From Gemmatimonadaceae bacterium (GTDB taxonomy: Bacteria > Gemmatimonadota > Gemmatimonadetes > Gemmatimonadales > Gemmatimonadaceae), in the NCBI GenBank assembly GCA_013816695.1, contig JACDDZ010000024.1:1-13077 (forward strand): a stretch of 13,077 nt of DNA. Reading direction: 5' to 3'. The translations under genes and the position numbers were made by a program. This document shows, in pieces, positions 1-6,190 of this stretch; the first letter of the stretch is position 1; each line of letters starts with the position of its first letter. The notes beneath the pieces are model-generated. The model had not been told where the DNA came from and ran no database searches. It was given only the letters and a program-made list of their open reading frames with translations.

Positions 1-1018
1 CGATTCCGATCTTGGAAACACGGGCCGTAAGATCCAGCCGCTGTGCGCGCTTCATGAAATTGTAGTTCGACAGCTCGCCCGTGACACGAAAACAGTCGAG
101 CGTTCCATAACCGGCACCGAGCCGCGCAGCATTCATTGCGTTCTCGATGAGTACTGCATGCAGCGTCACAATCGAATCGTTCCGCGACAAACTGTCAGGA
201 AAGAGTGTGACATGCTGGTACGCTTCGGTCTGATACAGTCGCCGCTGTGCATTGAGCAAATCGTCTTCGCGATAGAGCCTGCCCGGGTCCAGTCCAAGCA
301 AACGGCGCACAACCCGATCGGAAATCTGGCGCGTGTTGTTTTCGAATGGTGTTGCCGTGATGGCGATTCCGCCGAGCCGCGTCAGCGGCCCCGGTCGGAC
401 GACGAGGGTATCCCAGGCGAGATAGCGCGCAGCATCAACATGCGGACGGGGAGTGTCGAGCTGAGCCTGGGGATATCCAGCATTCCTCAACCGTCGGGTG
501 ATTGTATCCCGGGCAGCCTGGACGTTCACGCGATCGAATCGTGCGCCGGCCACTACCGGCAATCCGCGCGTGAAAACGATTGCGTTTTCGACCTTCTCCA
601 GGCCGGTTACCGTGAGCTCCGCGATAGTTATCGGCCGGCCTTCGTGTATCCTGAAATTCACCTCTACGGCATTCCTGCTGAGCGCATTCACAACGGTGTC
701 CACGGTAACGTCCGGAAATCCCCGGCGTCGGTAAAACACGATGAGCCGGATCCGGTCGTTCGGAAGCTCCGCGCGATCAAGGCAGTACTTCACGGCCGTC
801 GGCAACCTCAGGAATCGGCGGGCCCAACCGGAAGGGGTGGTGACAACTGCGCTCGCCAGCTCCGCATCCGAAAACGCGGTATTGCCAGCGAAGGACAATC
901 GTCGTACTTCCACATCGCCGGGATCGCATCGGAGATCCTGGGCGGGAAGATTACGAGCGACTATTGATGTTGAGAGTGCACAACCAGCTACCAGGAATGC
1001 CTTCGAGAACCTGTTCAT
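1..1018 (-). CDS. Omp85/BamA-TamA family outer-membrane protein, C-terminus cut by window edge
   Basis: This is a partial gene of 339 codons: the start is present, and the C-terminal barrel lies beyond base 1. Translation from ATG at 1018 gives a Sec signal peptide (hydrophobic core near residues 7-22, likely cleavage after LPAQ around residue 27). POTRA-type repeats follow. One begins near residue 37 (VEVRRLSFAGNTAFSDAEL) and includes the typical 'YRRRGFPDVTVD' turn. A second starts near 130 (ITIAELTVTGLEKV) and contains 'LRNAGYPQAQLDT'. A third starts near 212 (LTRLGGIAITAT) and contains 'GRLYREDDLLNAQRRLYQTEAYQHV'. From about residue 300, 'LGAGYGTLDCFRVTGELS' looks like the first barrel strands. 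Family members insert or secrete proteins at the outer membrane; this one is as close to TamA as to BamA, and the barrel needed to decide is missing. It overlaps the upstream gene's stop by ATGA, so it is probably translationally coupled. The identification rests on repeat pattern and order, not on a database match. Confidence 0.88.
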   Translation of the reverse strand, partial: MNRFSKAFLVAGCALSTSIVARNLPAQDLRCDPGDVEVRRLSFAGNTAFSDAELASAVVTTPSGWARRFLRLPTAVKYCLDRAELPNDRIRLIVFYRRRGFPDVTVDTVVNALSRNAVEVNFRIHEGRPITIAELTVTGLEKVENAIVFTRGLPVVAGARFDRVNVQAARDTITRRLRNAGYPQAQLDTPRPHVDAARYLAWDTLVVRPGPLTRLGGIAITATPFENNTRQISDRVVRRLLGLDPGRLYREDDLLNAQRRLYQTEAYQHVTLFPDSLSRNDSIVTLHAVLIENAMNAARLGAGYGTLDCFRVTGELSNYNFMKRAQRLDLTARVSKIGI

Positions 1019-1323
1019 CTACCCCGTATCGGGCGGGCTGATGGGGGTGGAGGAACTTCAGTCGATTCGGCCAGAGCGGTAACCCGCGACTTCATTTCAC
1101 GGTCCTGGTTACCCCTGGTTTGCTCGGGGATCGTCCGCGGATCGCGGTTCGGTTCCGGAGGACGACTCAATTGGCGAAGTTTTCCCTCGGGAATGAGCGG
1201 GGTCCTCTGGATTAAGAGTTGCACAACGTAAAAACCCGCGAGGCCGGCTGCGATGCCAGCCCCGATTGCGGGCAATAATTCGCTGGGTTTCAGCTTCCTT
1301 CGGTATGTGTACTCAGCGCTCAT
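1015..1323 (-). CDS. Small single-span membrane protein upstream of the Omp85 gene
   Basis: This encodes about 102 residues of unrecognised family. From ATG at 1323 the protein begins MSAEYTYRRKLKPSELLPAI, followed by one hydrophobic span near residues 19-39 (AIGAGIAAGLAGFYVVQLLI). The polar, charged, proline-rich tail ends in VPPPPSARPIRGR. The basic N-terminus suggests that the N-terminus stays in the cytoplasm and the tail lies in the periplasm. Its TGA stop overlaps the ATG of the Omp85 gene (ATGA, 1015-1018), which supports it being real and co-translated. The start is uncertain. An in-frame ATG at 1362 (adding MRRTYESQKHASN, preceded by AAAGGGTGGA) is also possible and has the better Shine-Dalgarno-like sequence, while 1323 gives a more natural N-terminus. 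A role with the Omp85 protein is inference from the overlap only. Confidence 0.68.
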   Translation of the reverse strand: MSAEYTYRRKLKPSELLPAIGAGIAAGLAGFYVVQLLIQRTPLIPEGKLRQLSRPPEPNRDPRTIPEQTRGNQDREMKSRVTALAESTEVPPPPSARPIRGR

Positions 1324-1325
1324 GT

Positions 1326-1354
1326 TTGACGCGTGTTTTTGAGATTCATAAGTT
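1326..1354 (+). promoter_or_regulatory. Candidate sigma-70 promoter for the peptide-importer genes
   Basis: TTGACG (1326-1331), a 17-nt spacer and TAAGTT (1349-1354) form a reasonable -35/-10 pair pointing toward the solute-binding protein gene, with a predicted start of transcription near 1361. It overlaps the 5' end of the divergent small membrane-protein gene, so the two directions may interfere. On the opposite strand a TTGACA lies at 1379-1374 without a convincing -10 at normal spacing. This is a motif reading only. Confidence 0.38.
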
Positions 1355-1396
1355 CTTCTCATTCCACCCTTTATGTCAACAAAAACCCACTCGACA

Positions 1397-2947
1397 ATGC
1401 GACGAATTGCACTCCTCCTCATCCCCGCTTTTGTCGCCTGTCGAGGCGGCGAATCAAATCCCTCCCGCCATACCCTCATAGACTCGAGGGATACCTACGA
1501 CCCGCGATCCTTGGACCCGGCTCTGTCCACCGATGTTCCAACGGGCCGAGCCGTTGGGTATGTATTCGACGGATTGGTCCGCTTTTCCCCTGATGCGCAG
1601 ATAGTGCCAAGCCTCGCCAAATCGTGGGACGTGTCCAACGCCGGCCGGACCTACACCTTCCACCTTCGACCAGGCGTGAAGTTCCACGACGGTACTCCAT
1701 TTGTTGCACGTCATGTGCTCAACAGCTGGAAAAGAGTGCTCGACCCGAAGACCAAAGGTGGGCGCGGCTGGCCTCTCTATCCGATCAAGGGAGCCAAGGA
1801 CTACGCCGATGGGAAGGGCGAGATCACCGGTATCGCAGTCGTTGACGACACCACTATAGTAGTGAATCTCGACGAGCCATTCGCAATCTTCCCGAAGCTG
1901 CTCGCCATGCCGGTCGCCGCGATTGTGCCCGACAATCCGCCCGCCAACTTTGGGGAGCACCCGATCGGCACCGGTCCATGGAAGTTCGTCGAATGGAAAC
2001 ACGACGACTATCTCAAGTTCGCAAAGAACGCGAGCTATTTCGGCGGCACACCCAAATCCGATTCACTCATGGCGCGCATCGTTCCAGAGCCGAGCACTGC
2101 TGTAGCTGAGTTCGAATCTGGCAACGTCGACGTGCTTTATATCCCGGAATCGGAAACGAGAAACTGGGAACAGACCGACGACCGGAAGGGAATATTGATG
2201 ACTGCCCCCGCCCTTCGGCTCTGGTATGTAGCGATCAATACGACGCGCGGACCACTCAAGGATGTTCGGGTCAGACAGGCCCTGAACTACGCCACAAACT
2301 CAAAATCAATTCTGGACCAGCTTATCAGCGGACGCGGGAATCTGGCTGCTGGCGTGATTCCGCCGACTCTGGATGGAGCTGACGCCACGCGTCAGCCATA
2401 CGCCTACAACCCAGCCAAAGCAAAAGAGCTGCTGACGGCAGCAGGCTATCCAAACGGAATTGATCTGGAAATCTGGTGCTCGCAGACTGCACCCTTCCCG
2501 CGCGTTGCCCAGACGATTCAGGCCAACCTTGCCCAGGCAGGTATCCGTGTAAAAATCGTCCAGCGCGATGCATCGTCGATGCGTGAAGCTGCGCGCGGTG
2601 GAAATACTGATCTCGCACTCAAGGACTGGTTCGCCGACTATCCGGACGCAGAGAATTTCCTGTATCCGCTTCTGCACAGCAGTAACAAGGGCGCCGGTGG
2701 AAATGTGTCGTTCTACGCGAATGCGAACTACGACAAGCTCGTCACCCAGGCTCGCGCAGAGCTGGACGACGCCAAGCGGGCGGTGTTGTACAAGCAGGCA
2801 GACGCAATTGCGTTCAATGACGCCCCGATGATCTACCTGTTCTTCTATAAGGAGCTATACGCGGTGCAGCCCTGGATTACCGGTTTCCAGATTCCCGTTG
2901 TCTTCACGGGTCAGAACTGGTCCAACGTTCAGATCAACAAGCAGTAA
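1397..2947 (+). CDS. Peptide/oligopeptide ABC transporter, solute-binding lipoprotein (SBP family 5)
   Basis: This is a 516-residue extracytoplasmic binding protein of the DppA/OppA type (SBP_bac_5), which captures peptides or similar solutes and delivers them to an ABC permease. The start at 1397 is chosen because it places a lipoprotein signal (MRRIALLLIPAFVAC) with the lipidated Cys at residue 15. An in-frame ATG at 1373 would add 8 residues in front of it. Family marks in order: 'RSLDPALSTD' near the mature N-terminus, 'YTFHLRPGVKFHDGTPF', 'PIGTGPWKFVEWK', 'DVRVRQALNYATN', 'YNPAKAKELLTAAGYPNG' and a C-terminal 'LVTQARAELD...YKQADAIAFNDAPMIYLFF'. Length is normal for the family. The stop is immediately followed by the permease start, so the two are an operon. 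The substrate cannot be told from sequence. Confidence 0.93.
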   Translation: MRRIALLLIPAFVACRGGESNPSRHTLIDSRDTYDPRSLDPALSTDVPTGRAVGYVFDGLVRFSPDAQIVPSLAKSWDVSNAGRTYTFHLRPGVKFHDGTPFVARHVLNSWKRVLDPKTKGGRGWPLYPIKGAKDYADGKGEITGIAVVDDTTIVVNLDEPFAIFPKLLAMPVAAIVPDNPPANFGEHPIGTGPWKFVEWKHDDYLKFAKNASYFGGTPKSDSLMARIVPEPSTAVAEFESGNVDVLYIPESETRNWEQTDDRKGILMTAPALRLWYVAINTTRGPLKDVRVRQALNYATNSKSILDQLISGRGNLAAGVIPPTLDGADATRQPYAYNPAKAKELLTAAGYPNGIDLEIWCSQTAPFPRVAQTIQANLAQAGIRVKIVQRDASSMREAARGGNTDLALKDWFADYPDAENFLYPLLHSSNKGAGGNVSFYANANYDKLVTQARAELDDAKRAVLYKQADAIAFNDAPMIYLFFYKELYAVQPWITGFQIPVVFTGQNWSNVQINKQ

Positions 2948-3877
2948 GTGCTCGCTTTCATAGTACGCCGGCTCGCGCTTTCGATACCGACACTGTTCGG
3001 CGTACTGGTAATAGTCTTCCTGCTGCTCTACGTAGCCCCGGGCGATCCGGTCCAGGACATGGTTGGGGAGCGCGCGGACGCTGAAACAATTGCGCGTCTC
3101 AGGAAGGAGCTGCACCTCGATGATCCGCTCCACACTCAGTTCATCAAGTACACCGGTGGAATCCTTCGCGGTGATCTCGGCAGGTCCTACATCACGAACC
3201 GGCCAATACTCTCCGATATCAGTGAGCGGTTTCCAAAAACGCTCATGCTCGCCGGCGCAGCAATGCTGATCGCCTCCATCATTGGTATCACAATCGGCGT
3301 GCTCAGCGCGCGCAATCAGGGCGGCTGGTTCGATCGCATCGGGCTCGGCGTTGCATACCTGGGAATCTCATTTCCTGTCTACTGGGTCGGACTGATCCTG
3401 ATTCTCATTTTCGCCATCCAGTTGCGCTGGCTTCCCCCATCAGGGTACGGAGGAATCCAGTACATAATTCTTCCGGCATTCGCACTCGGTTCCCGCTCGA
3501 TCGCATTCCTCGCCCGCGTGACGCGCTCGGCGATGCTCGACGTGCTTGGCGGTGATTTCGTACGCACAGCTCGCGCGAAAGGGCTACGAGAGCGCTCAGT
3601 CATCGTGAGGCACGCACTCAGAAATGCGCTGATCCCGATTATCACGGTGCTCGGCCTGGACTTCGGTTACTACCTGACAGGAAGCATTCTCACCGAAACG
3701 ATTTTTAGCTGGCCCGGGATTGGACGTTACGTCGTCAACGCGATTTCCCGGCGTGACCTTCCTGCAATTCAGGGGTCGGTTCTTTTTCTGAGCGTTGTCT
3801 TTGTGCTGGTAAATCTGATTACCGATCTCGCATACGCGAAGGCTGACCCGCGTGTCGCATACGGAAACAAATCCTAG
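2948..3877 (+). CDS. Peptide/oligopeptide ABC transporter permease (DppB/OppB type)
   Basis: This encodes 309 residues and starts at GTG directly after the TAA of the binding-protein gene. The N-terminus is the classic DppB/OppB form: RRLALSIPTLFGVLVIVFLL is the first membrane span, followed by 'APGDPV' and a periplasmic segment with 'LDDPLHTQFIKYTGGILRGDLG'. About five further spans follow. The cytoplasmic EAA loop that contacts the ATPase is visible at roughly residues 200-225 ('RTARAKGLRERSVIVRHALRNALIP'). The C-terminal 'SWPGIGRYVVNAI...D.PAIQG' signature is intact, so the protein looks functional. The gene normally pairs with a DppC-type permease and one or two ATPases. None follows here; instead a large palindrome begins two bases after the stop, so partners must be encoded elsewhere or have been lost. 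Confidence 0.94.
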   Translation: MLAFIVRRLALSIPTLFGVLVIVFLLLYVAPGDPVQDMVGERADAETIARLRKELHLDDPLHTQFIKYTGGILRGDLGRSYITNRPILSDISERFPKTLMLAGAAMLIASIIGITIGVLSARNQGGWFDRIGLGVAYLGISFPVYWVGLILILIFAIQLRWLPPSGYGGIQYIILPAFALGSRSIAFLARVTRSAMLDVLGGDFVRTARAKGLRERSVIVRHALRNALIPIITVLGLDFGYYLTGSILTETIFSWPGIGRYVVNAISRRDLPAIQGSVLFLSVVFVLVNLITDLAYAKADPRVAYGNKS

Positions 3878-3879
3878 CG

Positions 3880-3996
3880 AGCCATTTCGTCAGGTTGGGC
3901 CGTTGGTCGTTTTCAGTAATCAGTTGTCCGTTGTCAGATAACGGCAGTTACGGGAGTTGCGGAAAACGACCAACGGCCCAACCTGACGAAATGGCT
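3880..3996. repeat. Perfect 35-bp inverted repeat with 47-nt spacer (palindromic element)
   Basis: The left arm (3880-3914) and the right arm (3962-3996) are exact reverse complements over all 35 positions; neither flanking base pair extends the match. The spacer (3915-3961) contains a near-tandem heptamer (GTTGTCC then GTTGTCA, 3923-3936) and a small internal hairpin (CCGTT 3928-3932 with AACGG 3940-3944). The element begins two bases after the permease stop and is not followed by a T-run. As RNA it would form a long, perfectly paired stem at the 3' end of the importer transcript. It resembles a MITE- or REP-like non-coding repeat in form, but I see no target-site duplication and no second copy in this window. 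Confidence 0.9.
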
Positions 3997-4015
3997 GGAG
4001 CAGTTAACGAACAAA

Positions 4016-4047
4016 AAAAAGAGAGCCGCGTGAGCGACTCTCTTTTT
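4016..4047. terminator. Bidirectional intrinsic terminator between convergent genes
   Basis: The stem is formed by 4016-4029 and 4034-4047 with a GTGA loop at 4030-4033 and a single mismatch (4026/4037). The upper arm is preceded by a run of eight A (4013-4020) and the lower arm ends in TTTTT (4043-4047), so the hairpin is followed by a U-run when read in either direction. It sits between the plus-strand permease and the minus-strand lipoprotein gene and can serve both. Confidence 0.8.
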
Positions 4048-4074
4048 CCTTCCAGCCGGCAAAAGCCTTTTTAC

Positions 4075-4494
4075 TTACTTCCCGCAGGCCAGCGTCGTCC
4101 GTCCAGACTCCGACGGAATCCAGATCGCGAGACCCGAAGCCTTTGCAGTTGCGGTATTCGCGCCGGCTGCTTCGCCGAGCACGTTTACGCCCGTCTTGTT
4201 TTGCTGCACCGGATTCGCAATCAATCCGTTTGCACCAACTTCAGCTGAGCGCTTGCGCATTACTTCGCGCATCTGATTGTCCGTCGTCCACACCGAATTT
4301 CCCTCGGCGTTGATCCAGGCGAGCTCATAGTAGTTAGCCGGGACGTCGCCGCGACCCGCATACACTTCGACCGCGTTTACGCAGGTCGCTGCACGCGCCA
4401 TGCGCGGATTCACATCGGTCGTCGTCGTCCTGACTCCGCACGCTGCAACTCCGAACGCCAGCGCAACCGGCAGGATCTTGAAAACTTTATTCAT
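4075..4494 (-). CDS. Small predicted lipoprotein of unknown function
   Basis: This encodes 139 residues. The signal MNKVFKILPVALAFGVAACG has a clear lipobox (VAAC) with the lipidated Cys at residue 19. The ATG at 4494 is well placed: AAGGAG (4505-4500) lies five bases upstream. The mature part contains 'NYYELAWINAEGNSVWTT' and 'MREVMRKRSAEVGANGLI' (about residues 55-92). This layout (a strand-rich segment, then an alpha-helix ending in 'GANGLI') is reminiscent of small RcsF- or YbjQ-like envelope proteins, but the resemblance is weak and I do not assign a family. Cys38 and Cys137 could form a disulphide. The next C-terminal stretch is Ala/Gly/Thr-rich ('GEAAGANTATAKASG'). It lies downstream of the ferredoxin reductase gene with a 68-nt gap, so it may have its own promoter. 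Confidence 0.82.
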   Translation of the reverse strand: MNKVFKILPVALAFGVAACGVRTTTTDVNPRMARAATCVNAVEVYAGRGDVPANYYELAWINAEGNSVWTTDNQMREVMRKRSAEVGANGLIANPVQQNKTGVNVLGEAAGANTATAKASGLAIWIPSESGRTTLACGK

Positions 4495-4499
4495 TGAGT

Positions 4500-4505
4500 C
4501 TCCTT
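4500..4505 (-). promoter_or_regulatory. Strong Shine-Dalgarno for the small lipoprotein
   Basis: AAGGAG on the minus strand, five bases before ATG at 4494, fixes the start. It is much stronger than those of the neighbouring genes, suggesting high translation of the lipoprotein. Confidence 0.7.
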
Positions 4506-4562
4506 GCTTGATGAGTTAACAAGGATGACATAATGCAAAGGTGGGACCGTGCAGCTCAGCAG

Positions 4563-5579
4563 TTAATCGTCTTTTTGGCCGAATACAGCGAGATTCGAGC
4601 TGTGGCCGGGGTTAACCTTTTTGTCCGGGTAAATCCAATGGAATGCCTGGTTAACGGCTACCGCCGCTTCGCCGAATCCTGTAGCGATCAGCTTGAGCTT
4701 ACCCGGATAAGTGGTGATATCGCCCGCCGCATAAACGCCCGGTCGGCCCGTTTCCATCTGGCTGTTCACCACAATCTCGTCCTTCTCCAACGTCATGCCC
4801 CACTCGCCAAGCGCGCCAATATCGGAAACAAACCCGAGCATCGGAAGCACCACATCGCACTCGACCTCACGCATGGTTTTTTCCTTGATCTGCTTCACGA
4901 CTATGCCGCGCATGCGGTCACCGTCCGCCAGGACATCGGCCAGTTCGTGAAATGGAAGCATCAAAGTCTTCCCCGAAGCGTGAGCAGCTTCCACTTCGGC
5001 GACTGTCGCTCCGTGCGCGCGATAGCGATCGCTGCGATGCACAAGCGTCACTGCCTCCGCGCGATCGCGTAGCTGGTGCGCCCAGTCAAAGGCAGAGTCA
5101 CCGCCGCCAATGATGACAATCTTCTTCCCCTTGAACTCATCGGGATTGCTTACGCGATCGAAAATCCCGCGACCGTACCAGGGTTCTGCGCACGCCTGCG
5201 GAAGCTTCCGGGGACTGAAAGCGCCGATGCCGGCAGCAACCAGTACCGACCGTGTCGGGAAACGGTCAGTTGAAGTCACGAGAACAAAATGTCCGTCCTC
5301 TTCTTCCAGCCCTGTGACATTCTGATTGAGGTGCACTTTCGGATTGAACTGTACCGTCTGATCGGCCAGCGACTTCACGAGATCCTTAGCCAGCACTTTC
5401 GGAAATCCGGCGACATCGAAGATGTACTTCTCGGGATAGAGTGCCGTGAGCTGTCCGCCGAGTTCAGGGAGGGCGTCAACTATCTGGGTCGTCGCGCCGC
5501 GCATACCGCCATAGAACTGCGCAAATATTCCAGTCGGCCCGCCGCCGATGATCGTGATGTCGGTGATTTCGTGATTCAT
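4563..5579 (-). CDS. Ferredoxin/flavodoxin--NADP+ reductase, YumC (thioredoxin-reductase-like) type
   Basis: This is a 338-residue FAD- and NADP(H)-binding enzyme that moves electrons between NADPH and ferredoxin or flavodoxin in the cytoplasm. The start at 5579 (MNHEITDITIIGGGPTG) is chosen because it puts the FAD dinucleotide-binding motif GGGPTG at residues 12-17, as in the family. An in-frame start at 5639 would add 20 unconserved residues and overlap the divergent gene's leader. The second nucleotide-binding motif is 'KKIVIIGGGDSAFDWA', and the C-terminal FAD motif is 'GVYAAGDITTYPGKLKLIATG'. The redox CxxC of true thioredoxin reductases is missing at the equivalent place (just after GGGDSA), and there is a C-terminal extension ('FHWIYPDKKVNPGHSSNLAVF') as in YumC-type reductases. 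Length matches that family. It is divergent from the cobalamin adenosyltransferase gene, whose family activity needs a low-potential electron donor such as reduced flavodoxin; a functional link is inference. Confidence 0.9.
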   Translation of the reverse strand: MNHEITDITIIGGGPTGIFAQFYGGMRGATTQIVDALPELGGQLTALYPEKYIFDVAGFPKVLAKDLVKSLADQTVQFNPKVHLNQNVTGLEEEDGHFVLVTSTDRFPTRSVLVAAGIGAFSPRKLPQACAEPWYGRGIFDRVSNPDEFKGKKIVIIGGGDSAFDWAHQLRDRAEAVTLVHRSDRYRAHGATVAEVEAAHASGKTLMLPFHELADVLADGDRMRGIVVKQIKEKTMREVECDVVLPMLGFVSDIGALGEWGMTLEKDEIVVNSQMETGRPGVYAAGDITTYPGKLKLIATGFGEAAVAVNQAFHWIYPDKKVNPGHSSNLAVFGQKDD

Positions 5580-5587
5580 GCGCTGAA

Positions 5588-5593
5588 TATAAT
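5588..5593 (+). promoter_or_regulatory. Candidate -10 element for the cobalamin adenosyltransferase-aroB operon
   Basis: A perfect TATAAT lies 51 bases before the GTG start at 5645, in the short divergent gap. No good TTGACA-like -35 is seen 16-18 bases upstream. A small hairpin (CCCC 5596-5599 with GGGG 5607-5610) follows it and would lie at the start of the transcript. This is motif evidence only. Confidence 0.35.
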
Positions 5594-5644
5594 CCCCCCA
5601 AAACGCGGGGTTATAACGCTCAGAGCACGTTAGATTCATCCTTC

Positions 5645-6190
5645 GTGAAGATCTATACGAGAACCGGCGACAAGGGCGACACCGGACTCTTTGGCGGTGG
5701 CCGCGTCAACAAGGACCATCCACGCGTCGATGCTTATGGTGACGTCGACGAGCTGAATGCGAATATCGGCGTAGCGCGCGCTCACAACACCGACACGCGC
5801 ATTGACGAAATCCTTGGAGGAATTCAACGCGACCTCTTCAGCATCGGCGCGCTGCTGGCAACTCCTGACCGCGAAAAGATGGAGCAGCATCTTTCCAAAG
5901 CCGTTATCAACGAGGCTCGCATCAAAGAGCTCGAGTCCTACATCGATGGATGCGATAACGAGCTCGAGACCCTCAAGGCGTTCATCCTCCCAAGCGGAAC
6001 GCCGGGCGCCGCAGCTCTTCATCTTGCACGCACTGTCTGCCGGCGTACAGAGCGAAAAGTGGTCGGGCTGAGACGTGACATTGAAGTTCCAGCCCTGGTC
6101 GTGGTCTACCTGAACCGCCTGTCCGACCTGCTATTCACGCTTGCCCGCTTCGCCAACAAGCGCGCGGGAAGCGCCGAACAAGCCTGGTAA
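5645..6190 (+). CDS. Cob(I)alamin adenosyltransferase, PduO type
   Basis: This is a 181-residue enzyme that transfers the 5'-deoxyadenosyl group of ATP to cob(I)alamin, giving coenzyme B12. It starts at GTG (5645); the N-terminus MKIYTRTGDKGDTGLFGGGR is the ATP-binding signature of the PduO family. Other marks are 'KDHPRVDAYGDVDELNANIG' (about residues 23-42), 'FILPSGTPGAAALHLART', 'CRRTERKVVGL' and the C-terminal 'LNRLSDLLFTLARFAN'. Length is normal. No recognisable Shine-Dalgarno precedes the GTG. There is no room for a cobalamin riboswitch in the 65-base gap. Its TAA is followed directly by the ATG of aroB. Confidence 0.95.
   Translation: MKIYTRTGDKGDTGLFGGGRVNKDHPRVDAYGDVDELNANIGVARAHNTDTRIDEILGGIQRDLFSIGALLATPDREKMEQHLSKAVINEARIKELESYIDGCDNELETLKAFILPSGTPGAAALHLARTVCRRTERKVVGLRRDIEVPALVVVYLNRLSDLLFTLARFANKRAGSAEQAW

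Noticed and set aside
158..967. Open frame of 269 codons on the plus strand
   Set aside because: It is antisense to the Omp85 gene, whose minus-strand translation shows a signal peptide and three POTRA repeats. The plus-strand product has no recognisable domain and an Arg/Pro-rich composition typical of a shadow frame.
1454..2002. Open frame of 182 codons on the minus strand
   Set aside because: It is antisense to the solute-binding lipoprotein gene and lacks any coherent protein feature.
5580..5644. Possible cobalamin riboswitch before the adenosyltransferase
   Set aside because: The gap is only 65 bases, too short for a cobalamin riboswitch, and no B12-box-like sequence is visible.
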